Shown: positions 36,439 through 46,809 of the stretch, piece after piece
How the letters are laid out: every line of letters begins with the position of its first letter
Numbering within the stretch: position 1 is the stretch's first letter
Assembly (NCBI GenBank): GCA_020832235.1
Contig: JAFIEZ010000008.1
Span: 186,001-250,000, forward strand
Length of the DNA stretch: 64,000 nucleotides
Source of the DNA: Bacteroidota bacterium
GTDB lineage: Bacteria; Bacteroidota; Rhodothermia; Balneolales; HLUCCA01
Direction of reading: 5' to 3'
Notes under the pieces: model-generated
The model's database searches: none
Told to the model about the DNA's origin: nothing
The model's input: only the letters and a program-made list of their open reading frames with translations
Position numbers and translations under genes: made by a program

Positions 36439-36447
36439 TTATCCACA
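36439..36447 (+). promoter_or_regulatory. DnaA box TTATCCACA
   Basis: Second perfect consensus box in the same orientation, 97 bp from the first. Confidence 0.6.
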
Positions 36448-36590
36448 TTGAAATAAACATGTTAATGTGCTGAGCGGCAATAGATTACGAAAAAAAAATT
36501 AGATGTTGTCGCAATTCAGGTTTAGCTCATAACATTGCGATAACAGTAAATTTTAACGGTTTTGCAAAACAGAAAGAAATCTCAATAAAG

Positions 36591-36610
36591 TTTTCCACAG
36601 GTTATCAACA
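36591..36610 (+). promoter_or_regulatory. Tandem near-consensus DnaA boxes
   Basis: TTTTCCACA (36591-36599) and TTATCAACA (36602-36610) are two boxes with one mismatch each, in the same orientation, spaced 11 bp start to start, which suits cooperative DnaA binding. Confidence 0.5.
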
Positions 36611-36772
36611 CGCTAAAATGCTGTCAAGTGTTGACATTTAGAAAAGTTTTTTTTTGCCATTATTTTTTCCCCTGTAACGAAGATTTTATCTGTCTTAACC
36701 TTCTTCATTTGCTTGTCTTTTATGCGGTTACACATGCTCCCAGGCTATGGTATGATGTTGAAAAAAAAGTGA

Positions 36773-37639
36773 TCATTTCTGGTGAAAAAAAATCTCAGCA
36801 AATCGCCGCCTGTCCGACATGTCTGAGTGAATGGTAACGTTGCAAAGATCCCTGCAAAAAAAAGGCTCTTTTTCTATTTCATGCTCGAGGTGGAGCTCGA
36901 AATAAAGCTTGCCTGCTTCGGTTAGAGTTGCTTGTGCGTACGCAGCGATATGTTCGTATACGGAAGAGCGGTTCTCGCAAAACAATGCCATTGCCGGCTC
37001 ATAGTTTTTAACCTGGGGGTCTAATTCACCTGCCTCATCGTGATGGATATACGGGGGATTAGAAACAATAACATCCCACTGATGTGTGCCCATTTCGTGT
37101 AAACGAAACAAATCGGCATTGGCAAACTTCACCGCTACGGAATTGCTCTCGGCATTATGGCGTGCTATTTCCAATGCATCGTTGCTGAGATCAATTCCAT
37201 GTACCTCCCACTCCGGTCGCTCTTTTGCAAGGGCTACAGCAATACAGCCCGATCCGGTTCCAATATCCAGAATACGTGTTGGCTTATGGTCGTGGTTATT
37301 TAATATGTGTTCCACCAGCTCTTCAGTCTCCGGACGCGGAATTAAAACTCCGGGAGCCACTTTAATCTCACTGTTATAAAAAGAGGTGCTGCCTGTTATA
37401 TACTGAAGAGGCTCGTGGCGGGTTCTCCTCTTCACAAAGTCCCGAATAATGGCGAGTTCTGCAGAGGTAAAGGGCCGGTCGAACTGTACATACAGATTGA
37501 GCCGCTTTGTATGTAAAGCGGAAGCCACAAGCCATTCAATACTCAATCGGGGTGAGGCTACATTTTTGTCTGCAAACCACTGCGTACCCCACTCGAGCAT
37601 ACGAAGTACCGTCCATGTTTCTCCCTTAGAACTACTCAT
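36773..37639 (-). CDS. prmC: Peptide chain release factor N5-glutamine methyltransferase
   Basis: A 288-residue SAM-dependent methyltransferase that modifies the GGQ glutamine of release factors RF1 and RF2. The N-terminal helical domain spans about 1-75. The Rossmann domain shows the SAM loop LDIGTGSGCIAVALAK and the catalytic NPPYIHHDE. The family strand TGSTSFYNSEIKVAPGVLIP precedes them. The stop is followed by an eight-base T-run, which may aid termination before oriC. The preceding 121-residue gene (37658-38023) is 18 bp upstream and likely co-transcribed. Confidence 0.95.
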   Translation of the reverse strand: MSSSKGETWTVLRMLEWGTQWFADKNVASPRLSIEWLVASALHTKRLNLYVQFDRPFTSAELAIIRDFVKRRTRHEPLQYITGSTSFYNSEIKVAPGVLIPRPETEELVEHILNNHDHKPTRILDIGTGSGCIAVALAKERPEWEVHGIDLSNDALEIARHNAESNSVAVKFANADLFRLHEMGTHQWDVIVSNPPYIHHDEAGELDPQVKNYEPAMALFCENRSSVYEHIAAYAQATLTEAGKLYFELHLEHEIEKEPFFCRDLCNVTIHSDMSDRRRFAEIFFHQK

Positions 37640-37657
37640 TCGGGGCTGCAGACCCTT

Positions 37658-38023
37658 TTATTTTTCGGATACATCCTGAACGGTGAGGCCAAATCGTTTG
37701 CCATAGTCCAGTATGTAGTCGGTTACAGCTTCATTTAGTGGCGTTTCCCCCTCGGGATTACTTCCACGGAAACCCATTCTGCCTCCGGTAGAAATTACAT
37801 CAGCACGTATGGACGTACCCGTGTAATGAAGCAGCAGTGTAACGGAAATACTGGAGTTCATCAATTTATTGTGCTCCTCGTATACCATTATGTTAACCGA
37901 AGTTTTGTCTGCGTTGTTTACAGAATAGTGATATTGTGGCGCTGAAGCTTCAAGTATTACCTTGCTCATGCGCTCGAGGGTATCGGATGGACCGAAAACC
38001 ATTAATTTTCTGGTTGTACTCAT
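37658..38023 (-). CDS. Conserved small protein of unknown function
   Basis: A 121-residue, probably cytosolic alpha/beta protein with no signal peptide or membrane segment. Its N-terminal strand reads RKLMVFGPSDTLERMSKV and the C-terminal segment ITDYILDYGKRFGL-like region forms a helix. No domain or catalytic motif is recognised. It precedes prmC by 18 bp, so the two are probably co-transcribed. The coding potential looks real because the codon pattern resembles that of neighbours and no better frame overlaps it. Confidence 0.65.
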   Translation of the reverse strand: MSTTRKLMVFGPSDTLERMSKVILEASAPQYHYSVNNADKTSVNIMVYEEHNKLMNSSISVTLLLHYTGTSIRADVISTGGRMGFRGSNPEGETPLNEAVTDYILDYGKRFGLTVQDVSEK

Positions 38024-38257
38024 TCCTATTTAAGGTTATCCTTCATTTGTTGGTCTGTATAATGGCAAAGAATATACGTATATAAGGAATGTTTTTTAAA
38101 TCCATGTTTTACTTTGCCGGTTCCTGGGTATGTTAGCTTCCTGATGTGTACTCTATATATACGATATCATGCGCTAAATCGTTCTGATTAAGATGTGTAC
38201 ATTTCAGTTTGTCTGCTAATAGCCATCATTTTTAACTTTATTGTCAAGTTGTTTACC

Positions 38258-39106
38258 ATGAGTCAACGCCTCTTCATCTTTGCTGCCGTATTCGTTTTTG
38301 TAACGTCACTCCCGCTGACGTCTGCAGGGCAACCGGGTATTGAACCGCCGGTGCGTGGCGTTGATACCTTCCGTACACCACTAGACGACGACCTCAGGCG
38401 TGCTGCTGCATTTAATCTGGTTCTGAACAACTTTGGCTTCGGCATAGCTGGGGAGTATCGCCGCGTAGTAAGCCCTCTGTCGGAGATTTATGCAGAATTA
38501 CAGATTACAGCATTGCGCGACGTGACCGAACAGAACTACCAGTTCTTCGGACAACAGATAATCCCAAATAAACGGAATCGGGTGTTGTCATTTCCGCTTA
38601 CGCTCGGTTTCAAGCACAGGATATTTCCCCAGCCTATTTCCGATAACTTCCGTTTTTTTGTAAGTGCTCAGGGCGGCCCTACACTAGCATTTATTTATCC
38701 ATACTATAATGCTGCAACCGTTCGCTTTGTGATGGAGGACGACCTGGCTACTGCCGGTAACCTCAACGATATTGTTCAGATTGGCAGGGTTGAGGCTAAC
38801 ATCGGTCAATTCGTGAATGATGTATTTCAGGGCTGGGGCGATGGCGACTGGATGCTGGGTACCGCAGGTCAGATTGGTATAGGCGTTGACTTCGGAGAGC
38901 GCTTTAACAACGTAACTACGTTGAAAATTGGTTTCACGTTCAGTCATTTTGCCCAGGGTATACAAGTTATGGATCCGCTAAATGCTGTAGGCATAATTCC
39001 AACACCCGATTTCGACAGTGATGTATTTGTACTGCGTGAAGGTACGCCAAAACAGACGTTTTTCGGCTCGCCATTTATCACACTCTCATTCGGGAATATG
39101 TGGTAG
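38258..39106 (+). CDS. Secreted or outer-membrane beta-rich protein
   Basis: A 282-residue protein starting at ATG 38258. A longer reading from GTG 38195 is possible but would bury the signal peptide, so the shorter form is preferred. A signal peptide spans about 1-23 (MSQRLFIFAAVFVFVTSLPL, then TSAG). The mature part is rich in aromatic residues and alternating polar and hydrophobic strands, ending FITLSFGNMW with a terminal aromatic, as in outer-membrane beta barrels. No family is recognised. It is monocistronic and converges with the alpha/beta hydrolase gene. Confidence 0.65.
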   Translation: MSQRLFIFAAVFVFVTSLPLTSAGQPGIEPPVRGVDTFRTPLDDDLRRAAAFNLVLNNFGFGIAGEYRRVVSPLSEIYAELQITALRDVTEQNYQFFGQQIIPNKRNRVLSFPLTLGFKHRIFPQPISDNFRFFVSAQGGPTLAFIYPYYNAATVRFVMEDDLATAGNLNDIVQIGRVEANIGQFVNDVFQGWGDGDWMLGTAGQIGIGVDFGERFNNVTTLKIGFTFSHFAQGIQVMDPLNAVGIIPTPDFDSDVFVLREGTPKQTFFGSPFITLSFGNMW

Positions 39107-39128
39107 ACAGGCCTAACTGCCACTGGCT

Positions 39129-39941
39129 TCAACTTGTAGTCCATTCCAATTCGTCTGCCAGGACTTGGAAAAAAGCTTCCGGCTGTCGAAGCATAGGAAC
39201 ATGTCCGCCCATCGGGATCTCCACAGTTCGCACGTCCTTGAAAAAGCGTGCAATTTTTTTATGGTAACCGAAAGGGAGCATACCGTCGTCGCGGCCCATA
39301 ATCAAGGTTGTTCTGCCCGTGTAAACAGATAGTATAGGCAAAAGGCCCAAGGCGCGCGGACTGGTATATGGGTAGCTCATGGTGAGTTTATGGAACACTT
39401 TACCCATCATGATTAACTTTTCCGGATTTATATCCGGTGCAATGCGCAGCAATCCTTTTTGCATCAGCCAATCTTGCTGCAGCAGAAAACGCAGTGGCTG
39501 ACGGCGGAACAACCTGAACAGAATATCCTCTTTGGGATGAAATCCGCCGGGAGCTACCAGAATAAGGCGTGAAAACAGAGCAGGGTCATGTATGGCAGCC
39601 GCAGATAGTATTCTACAGCCAAAGGAATGCGCCACAACAGGTACTTCCTGAATTCCCAGAGATCTGAGCAGACCGGTTAATGCCTCTGCAAAACGTACAA
39701 TATTCAGATCAGGCTGCGTTTCAGGATCTTCACCGTTATGATAAGGAAGACCAATCGACAACATGGATTTACCTTGGTCGATAATCTGAGGGGCAATCAG
39801 GTGCCATGTTCGGGTAGATGCAGCAAAACCATGAATTCCAATCAGGTCTGGTTTACCTGTACCCCATTGCATCCAACGAATTCTGAAGCCGCCAATATTC
39901 CACTCCCCATAAAGAGGATCACGCTGTTCGGAGGAAGTCAT
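39129..39941 (-). CDS. Alpha/beta hydrolase
   Basis: A 270-residue hydrolase of the lipase/esterase/haloperoxidase-like fold. The oxyanion loop is in LIGIHGFAASTRTWH, the nucleophile elbow is VAHSFGCR (Ser about 107) and the terminal His lies in GGHVPML. The Asp is likely near TLIMGRDDGML. No signal peptide. The start overlaps the end of the upstream HAD gene by 23 bp, so the two are translationally coupled, but no pathway link is apparent. Confidence 0.85.
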   Translation of the reverse strand: MTSSEQRDPLYGEWNIGGFRIRWMQWGTGKPDLIGIHGFAASTRTWHLIAPQIIDQGKSMLSIGLPYHNGEDPETQPDLNIVRFAEALTGLLRSLGIQEVPVVAHSFGCRILSAAAIHDPALFSRLILVAPGGFHPKEDILFRLFRRQPLRFLLQQDWLMQKGLLRIAPDINPEKLIMMGKVFHKLTMSYPYTSPRALGLLPILSVYTGRTTLIMGRDDGMLPFGYHKKIARFFKDVRTVEIPMGGHVPMLRQPEAFFQVLADELEWTTS

Positions 39942-40602
39942 GTAGCCATTTTTCCGGTTTTTCCATGGAATGAAGAATCAAGTCGGGACGATGCTGATTC
40001 AGTTCGTTTTCAGAAAACGGTCCTGTAGTTACGGCAATACATTGAGCCTTGTAATGGCGCGCGCAGGCCACATCGTTCGGTGTATCACCAATAATGATGA
40101 TGTCTTCCTGTGAAAAGGTGCGATTGAATGCTGCTTCAGCTTTTTGGTGTGCTATGGCTGGCAGGGCGTTTCTATCGGCATGCTCACAACCAAAGGCACC
40201 AAAACTAAAGTGGTGATGCAGATCGGCATGTCTTAGTTTGGTAAATGCAGCATCCTCAAAATTTCCGGTGAGCAAGCCAAAAGGTATTTGTTGTTCTGTA
40301 CACCAGGCAATGGTTTCATTAACACCAGCATGAACTTCTACCCAGTCGGGTTGCACGGCTCTGCTCAATTCGGTGATATACCGATGTTTTACTTCTTCGA
40401 AACGAGTTGTATGTTGAGCTGCCGAACCCATTAGATCAGAAAAAATGGCCTTATCGGTACGCCCCGCGAATGAAATTCCGGTATGATCTACTTCATTGAG
40501 GTCGAGTTCCTGCAGCAGTGCCGCAATCATGGAACGCATTTTTTGATGGCTTACTGAAAGCAGCGTGCCATCAATATCGAATAATATTAATTTATGTTGC
40601 AT
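39919..40602 (-). CDS. HAD-superfamily phosphatase (phosphoglycolate phosphatase-like)
   Basis: A 227-residue haloacid dehalogenase-type hydrolase. Motif I LFDIDGTLL contains the nucleophile Asp9 and general acid Asp11. Motif II is in FGLLTGN, and motif IV is IIGDTPNDVACA. The cap insertion between motifs I and II (about 18-85) makes it subfamily I. Likely substrates are phosphoglycolate or another small phosphate ester. It overlaps the alpha/beta hydrolase start by 23 bp. Confidence 0.88.
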   Translation of the reverse strand: MQHKLILFDIDGTLLSVSHQKMRSMIAALLQELDLNEVDHTGISFAGRTDKAIFSDLMGSAAQHTTRFEEVKHRYITELSRAVQPDWVEVHAGVNETIAWCTEQQIPFGLLTGNFEDAAFTKLRHADLHHHFSFGAFGCEHADRNALPAIAHQKAEAAFNRTFSQEDIIIIGDTPNDVACARHYKAQCIAVTTGPFSENELNQHRPDLILHSMEKPEKWLHDFLRTA

Positions 40603-40937
40603 AAGAAAGAAGATAAGCAGTAGCTCGCCCTAATGACGTAAAAATCCGTTTTTTCGACAAAAAAAACCACCAATCCGCTCCTGTCTTTAAATTTCAGAGG
40701 TAATGACAGTAATTCATGCGAACTGGTGGTATGCGCCTCAGTGGTAACGTCTCTCTTGTGGCGTGTCTATGTATGTTTGAGTATTTACAAACTACTCAAA
40801 CGAACCGCTTCGCATATTTGCTTCTGTATAATCGGCAGCGTTTAAATGATGAACGGTCTAAAGATTTCAATCATCGGCTTTTCTAATCGAGGTAAGTAAA
40901 GTAACAGCATGAGGTTGTACGCCTCTACCGTAAATAA
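40603..40937. other. Intergenic region downstream of the propeller kinase gene
   Basis: No gene is supported in this 335-bp gap. It holds the stem-loop/terminator described at 40659-40730 and otherwise unremarkable sequence, plus the promoter of the HAD gene. Confidence 0.5.
40659..40730 (-). terminator. Candidate terminator or structured RNA end
   Basis: On the minus strand, ACCACCA and TGGTGGT (plus-strand coordinates 40724-40730 and 40666-40672) pair to enclose an inner CTGTC/GACAG stem (40705-40709 and 40681-40685). The outer stem is followed by an eight-T run (40659-40666). This is a plausible end of the kinase/LytTR transcript, 208 bp after the kinase stop, or the 3' end of a small RNA. 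The loop is long for a classical terminator. Confidence 0.4.
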
Positions 40938-43913
40938 TCAGCGCAGAGGCATCAAAACAGATGCCCGAACCCCGGTTATCTCACCGTTATTATCGGTCAT
41001 ATTATCAATTTCAATACGCCATTTCAGACCGTTTTCCTTCGCCAGAATCGCCAGACGCTGTTCAACCAGCGTTACGCCCAGCGATAGACGATTCCCCTCT
41101 ATGGTGGGCCTCCGGTCATTTTTTAGTCCCGTTCCATTATCGATAATCACTACTTCCAATTGTTCATCATCCGACCGTTTCACACAGATCGTAATTTCCC
41201 CTGCGGCGCCTTTTGGCATAATTCCATGAATAATGGCATTTTCTACAAAGGGTTGCAGTAACATGGATGGAATGTGTGTTGTTATAGTATCAACGTCTTG
41301 CGCTATGTGTTTTATAAAGCTTACCGGATGCGGCAGTCTGCTTGATTCTACAGACACATACAATTCCAGCCGATCCAGCTCCTCAGACAGGGAGGTGGTA
41401 CGCTGATAGGCCGAATCTAATTGTTTCCGAATGAGTTTGGAGAAATCAACCAGCAGTTTCGATGCTTTTACTTTGTCGTCTTTCAAAATTTGATAGCGGA
41501 TGTTATTCAAAATATTGAAAACAAAATGCGGACTCATCATTGCCTGAAGGGCCTGATATTCCAGTTCGTTAATCTGACGTTGATATTGATGCTTCTCTTC
41601 CTCTTTTTTTTGTATCAGCCTGATGCGATAGTTGAATAGCAATAGTATTCCGCTCAGTGCAAGAACAAGGCTTATTGCCCATACCCAGGGAAGCATCCAC
41701 CACGGTCGCAGAATGGTAAAATGATGCGCTATCATATGACTACCGGCGTTGCCGTCGCTCGTAAATGCTTCTGCCTCGAACACGTAATGCCCCGGTGGTA
41801 TGCTACGGTAGGTGACTTCATTATTCGCTGTGACAGACCAGTCTTCGGTGGAATTAACTTCACGCAGACGATATCGGTACAAAAGCCGGTCGGCGTCATG
41901 AAAAAGCAGTCCGGTAAAGGTAAATGACCATTGATTGTTATAGTGATCTACTACATCTGGAAAATTATGCGTGTAAAGTTGATCATTGACGATAATGGTA
42001 TATAAATGGAACGGTACCAGCGTGGGTGATGCTCCGCTCTCTGCCCTGTCTAAGCTTAGAATGGTATTATCTCCACTAAGCCATAGATTGTGCTCTCTTA
42101 ACTGTATATGGCGAATCTGTGTGCCAAATAGTCTGCCACTAAAATAGCGTATTCCCTGTGGCAACCGGTCAAGCTGAAAATCCAGTTCAAGTTCGGGGCT
42201 TAACGGTATAAGACTTATTCCCGTGCCGGTTGAAATCCAAAGGGTGTGTTGGTCATATGCAATGGTTTTTACCAGGTCGTCGGCCAGACCATTATCAACG
42301 TGTATCTGATGTAGCTTTTCGTTATTAGTGTTGTATATCCACACGCCCGATCCATGTGTGGCCACTGCAACAATACCATTGTAAAGATACTCGATTTTGG
42401 TAATCTGCTGATTACGGAACTCCTCTGGCAAAGCTGTCAGCTCAAGGTGTTCATCAAACCGATACAGTCCATTGATGGATCCGACCCAGAGATTGTTTGC
42501 ATTGCAGGCCTTCAGTGAAGTAATGCGTTGATTTAAAATCCGTTCAAAGGCATCCGGAGTATCAACGTGTGCAACGTATAATCCGTCAATGGCACCATAG
42601 AAGAGTCTGTTATTGGAGTAAACGAGTTGCTTACCAGACAGAGCGGTTATTTTGTCGGTGGTTGTAAGACGGTTCCCTTGTCTGTTGACCAGATAGAATG
42701 TAGTAGCCGTTACAATTCCCAGTCGACCATCAGGAAGTTCTGTGAAGTCTTCCACACTAATATTGATCGGACGAATCTCATCCCATGTCACCTCTGTATA
42801 GGTTCCAGCTGTATCAAATACAAAAATCCTCCCACTGTCGGTACCATACCATTGGTACCCGTCGCTGCTGGTGAACGAACTCCGGATTGAAAAATCGAAC
42901 AAGTTATGCTTTGCTGCGATGTTCTGGATATTTCCAAAGCTGCGGTCAATTCGGTAAATACCATTTCTAACGGTTGTTATCCATACCGATTCCTGATTGT
43001 CAAAAGTAACAGATGTAATGGTTTTGCCGGGGAGCAGGTGCGATACCTTCTGCTGTGTATTTTTGCCATCGTAATTGTAGAAATGTACACCGTCTGCAAT
43101 GGTTCCCACGGCCAGGTAGACACTGTTAACCGTACGTGTAACGAATGTGATTTCCGCCTGAATTCCGAGCTGGTTTTTGTGGATGGTGTAAGGAGGCGAG
43201 GAAGCGGCTGAACCGGAATAGACGATCCCACTTCGAGATGGGATTAGAAAACTGCCCTGATGCGTTTGCTGGTGTTGAATCACCCGATAGTTAATGTCGT
43301 TTTTCTCAATCCATTTACCCGTAGCGAAATCCAGATAATAGGTATTCAGTGATGTTCCTGCATGAATAACATTATCCTCGTCTACCCATGCCTGGCGTAT
43401 GGTATGTACCAACCCTTCCGACCCAAATTTCTCAATCTGATTGTCGGAGCTTACCCTGTAAATGCTGGCATCCTGACTAAAAAACCAGATAGCCTGGTCA
43501 TGGTCTTCAAAAACGGAAACCAACATATTGCCGAAACGAAGTCGGGCGAGCAGACTGTCGTTCGAAGGATTGAAAAAGGTGTTGTTTTGGAAGTAGGATG
43601 GTACCCCGTTAAAGCTCAGAAACCATAATCTTTGCTGAGAGTCCTGATAAATATAAAATATTTCGTTACCGCCAAGACCGTCTTGCGTAGTGAAATGCCT
43701 GAAGCGATTTCCATCAAACCGGCTGACACCAGAATCGGTAGCGAACCACATATACCCAAAATCGTCCTGCATGCTGTGGTGCACAACATTAGATACCAAC
43801 CCGTTGTTGGTGTTGTAATTGGGGAAATCAAAATGCATAGGTTGTGCTATAGTTGCGACAGAAAAAAGGGAACATATCGCAGCTAAAACGAAACACAGGC
43901 GTTGTGCGTACAT
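40938..43913 (-). CDS. Two-component propeller sensor histidine kinase (LytS/His_kinase type)
   Basis: A 991-residue sensor with the start placed at ATG 43913, just after the regulator stop, because this begins a good signal peptide (MYAQRLCFVLAAICSLFSVA). Longer readings overlapping the regulator are possible. A periplasmic region of two-component propeller repeats (about 30-690, with repeated YMWFATDSGVSRFDG-like units) is followed by a Y_Y_Y domain, a membrane helix and a His_kinase domain with the site MSPHFVFNILNN. A HATPase_c-type C-terminus ends with NGTGLKN. It pairs with the LytTR regulator immediately upstream in transcription. Confidence 0.88.
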   Translation of the reverse strand: MYAQRLCFVLAAICSLFSVATIAQPMHFDFPNYNTNNGLVSNVVHHSMQDDFGYMWFATDSGVSRFDGNRFRHFTTQDGLGGNEIFYIYQDSQQRLWFLSFNGVPSYFQNNTFFNPSNDSLLARLRFGNMLVSVFEDHDQAIWFFSQDASIYRVSSDNQIEKFGSEGLVHTIRQAWVDEDNVIHAGTSLNTYYLDFATGKWIEKNDINYRVIQHQQTHQGSFLIPSRSGIVYSGSAASSPPYTIHKNQLGIQAEITFVTRTVNSVYLAVGTIADGVHFYNYDGKNTQQKVSHLLPGKTITSVTFDNQESVWITTVRNGIYRIDRSFGNIQNIAAKHNLFDFSIRSSFTSSDGYQWYGTDSGRIFVFDTAGTYTEVTWDEIRPINISVEDFTELPDGRLGIVTATTFYLVNRQGNRLTTTDKITALSGKQLVYSNNRLFYGAIDGLYVAHVDTPDAFERILNQRITSLKACNANNLWVGSINGLYRFDEHLELTALPEEFRNQQITKIEYLYNGIVAVATHGSGVWIYNTNNEKLHQIHVDNGLADDLVKTIAYDQHTLWISTGTGISLIPLSPELELDFQLDRLPQGIRYFSGRLFGTQIRHIQLREHNLWLSGDNTILSLDRAESGASPTLVPFHLYTIIVNDQLYTHNFPDVVDHYNNQWSFTFTGLLFHDADRLLYRYRLREVNSTEDWSVTANNEVTYRSIPPGHYVFEAEAFTSDGNAGSHMIAHHFTILRPWWMLPWVWAISLVLALSGILLLFNYRIRLIQKKEEEKHQYQRQINELEYQALQAMMSPHFVFNILNNIRYQILKDDKVKASKLLVDFSKLIRKQLDSAYQRTTSLSEELDRLELYVSVESSRLPHPVSFIKHIAQDVDTITTHIPSMLLQPFVENAIIHGIMPKGAAGEITICVKRSDDEQLEVVIIDNGTGLKNDRRPTIEGNRLSLGVTLVEQRLAILAKENGLKWRIEIDNMTDNNGEITGVRASVLMPLR

Positions 43914-43920
43914 AACCGGG

Positions 43921-44736
43921 TTATTCGAAGAATTCATTGCGAAGTCCGGTAATTTCAAATACTTTTTCCATGAACTCTGTCTGTTTGCGTCGCGAAACCG
44001 GAATCTTGAGTCCTGATGAAGTTTCGCAGATATTCCCTTCTGTTTGAGAGAAGCTGCTTAAGTGGTTGAGATTCAGCAAAAAACTCTTATGACACCGGTA
44101 AAAGTAGTCGGGCAAGGTTTGTTCCAGCTCCCCCAGCGACTTGGTTATCAACATTTTATGGCCGTTTTTCAGATACACGGTAGTGTAGTTCCCGTCGGCT
44201 TCCATACACTCAATAGAGTCGGCATCTACAACTTTGAATCCACCGGTGGTGGGAATGTAGAGTTTTTTCTGAAACCCGTTTGAGGACTTGATTCGTTGTA
44301 CATCCTCCAGCAAGCTGTCGATTTTCCGTTGGTAGTCGGTGGATATGGCCCCTTCTGTTCCTTTTGTGCTTAGCTTTTCAATAAGCCTTTTTTCGGTAGC
44401 CTGAAGCTCGTCGGTGTCGATAGGTTTTAGCAGGAAGTCGAAGGCATTGGTTTTCAGAGCCCGAATCGCATAATGTTCATGTGCCGTAACAAAGACGATA
44501 TGAAAATCGGGATTCGGAAACGATTCGAGCAGGGAAAATCCATCTTTCCCGGGCATTTCAACATCCAGAAAAATTACATCCGGAGGATTTTTTTCAATTT
44601 GAGTAATGGCCTCGTCTACAGATGCAGCCATGGCAGTAACCAGGGTTTGCTCGCAGTACGACTCCAGCAAAATGCGAAGCAGATCGCGATTGGCAAACTC
44701 ATCATCAACGATTAGTGCTTTAAGTTTTATACTCAT
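43921..44736 (-). CDS. LytTR-family response regulator
   Basis: A 271-residue regulator. The receiver domain (about 5-120) has the acidic pair D11-D12, the phospho-acceptor Asp58 in VIFLDVEMPG and Lys in LLKPID. The DNA-binding LytTR domain (about 160-265) contains IPTTGGFKVVDADSIECMEADG and ends with the conserved RRKQTEFMEKV. It lies directly upstream of the propeller kinase gene in the same operon. LytTR regulators usually control export, adhesion or surface functions; the target genes are not evident here. Confidence 0.93.
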   Translation of the reverse strand: MSIKLKALIVDDEFANRDLLRILLESYCEQTLVTAMAASVDEAITQIEKNPPDVIFLDVEMPGKDGFSLLESFPNPDFHIVFVTAHEHYAIRALKTNAFDFLLKPIDTDELQATEKRLIEKLSTKGTEGAISTDYQRKIDSLLEDVQRIKSSNGFQKKLYIPTTGGFKVVDADSIECMEADGNYTTVYLKNGHKMLITKSLGELEQTLPDYFYRCHKSFLLNLNHLSSFSQTEGNICETSSGLKIPVSRRKQTEFMEKVFEITGLRNEFFE

Positions 44737-44957
44737 TCGGGAATCTACGCTAAAGTGTTCAGTGCCGGGTAACAGATTCTGCAGATCTACCGGTACCGGA
44801 GGACCGCCGTTGGCAGTATATTCCGATTATGGCAATATGCTAAAAAAAACGGAATCATGTAGACAGTAACTGCAATGAAACCCCTTCCATACGTTTTCTA
44901 TTCCGCCGTTTTTGCCGTACCTTACAGGCATCCACCTAACTAAAATAATAGGGATAA

Positions 44958-46241
<1,284 letters not shown>

Positions 46242-46380
46242 GATTCGTTACACAGATTACGGCTGACAGGTTCGGTTTTCTTGGAAACCGTACGGCATGT
46301 TAGGTTTGCCAGAGCGTTGCAATGGCAGGTCTTTCGTTTTTCAGCATTGTAATCAATCGTGTAAAGCGATACATTCGCAG

Positions 46381-46420
46381 GGAGGACGATGCACAACGTA
46401 TCGTCCTCCTGTTATTTTTA
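46381..46420 (+). terminator. Strong hairpin with U-run between eno and the RRM gene
   Basis: GGAGGACGAT (46381-46390) and ATCGTCCTCC (46400-46409) form a perfect 10-bp stem with a 9-nt loop, followed by GTTATTTTTA. This fits a Rho-independent terminator for eno, but it also lies only 28 bp before the RRM-protein start codon and may instead be a leader structure. Confidence 0.55.
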
Positions 46421-46437
46421 ATCCAATTATCCGTTAC

Positions 46438-46722
46438 ATGAATATTTATGTAGGTAATCTGGCGTGGAAAGCCAAAAAACAAGACCTGACGGAATTGTTT
46501 CAACATTTTGGCGAGGTGACCAGAGCATTTATCGTACGCGACAAACGTACCAGAAGGTCGAAAGGCTTCGGATTTGTTGAAATGGAAGAGGAAGAAGCTG
46601 CCAGAGCCGCCATCGAAGCACTCAACAACACCGTGTTTCTGGAGCGTGCCATCGTTGTGAACGAAGCGCATCCGCGAAAAGACGATGACGACGAAGATAC
46701 CGACGAATTTGACGAGGAGTAG
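46438..46722 (+). CDS. Small RRM RNA-binding protein with acidic tail
   Basis: A 94-residue single RNA-recognition-motif protein starting at ATG 46438. RNP2 is IYVGNL (3-8) and RNP1 is KGFGFVEM (about 43-50). The last 20 residues are an acidic tail rich in Asp and Glu. Such small RRM proteins are common in Bacteroidota and cyanobacteria, where they bind single-stranded RNA and often rise in the cold. A longer reading from 46297 has no support because the upstream region holds the hairpin. Confidence 0.92.
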   Translation: MNIYVGNLAWKAKKQDLTELFQHFGEVTRAFIVRDKRTRRSKGFGFVEMEEEEAARAAIEALNNTVFLERAIVVNEAHPRKDDDDEDTDEFDEE

Positions 46723-46809
46723 TTTCAGGCTGCACCGTCTTTTCTCATCATGGATGTGTAGCCTTGCCGGGGGTGCCGGCCAACTGCTTATCTTGACTCC
46801 CTTTACACT

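Larger units (their letters stand above)
36260..36772. other. Probable chromosomal origin (oriC) between dnaA and prmC
   Basis: The gap holds no supported gene. It contains two perfect DnaA boxes TTATCCACA (36342-36350, 36439-36447) and two single-mismatch relatives, TTTTCCACA (36591-36599) and TTATCAACA (36602-36610). It also holds AT-rich runs (for example around 36488-36500 and 36645-36670) that could be the unwinding element. A short inverted repeat TGTCAA/TTGACA lies at 36622-36636. Position next to dnaA and box clustering support an origin; replication has not been shown. Confidence 0.65.

Noticed and set aside
46297..46437. N-terminal extension of the RRM protein
   Set aside because: The extension runs through the hairpin and lacks homology, while the internal ATG at 46438 starts exactly at the RRM.
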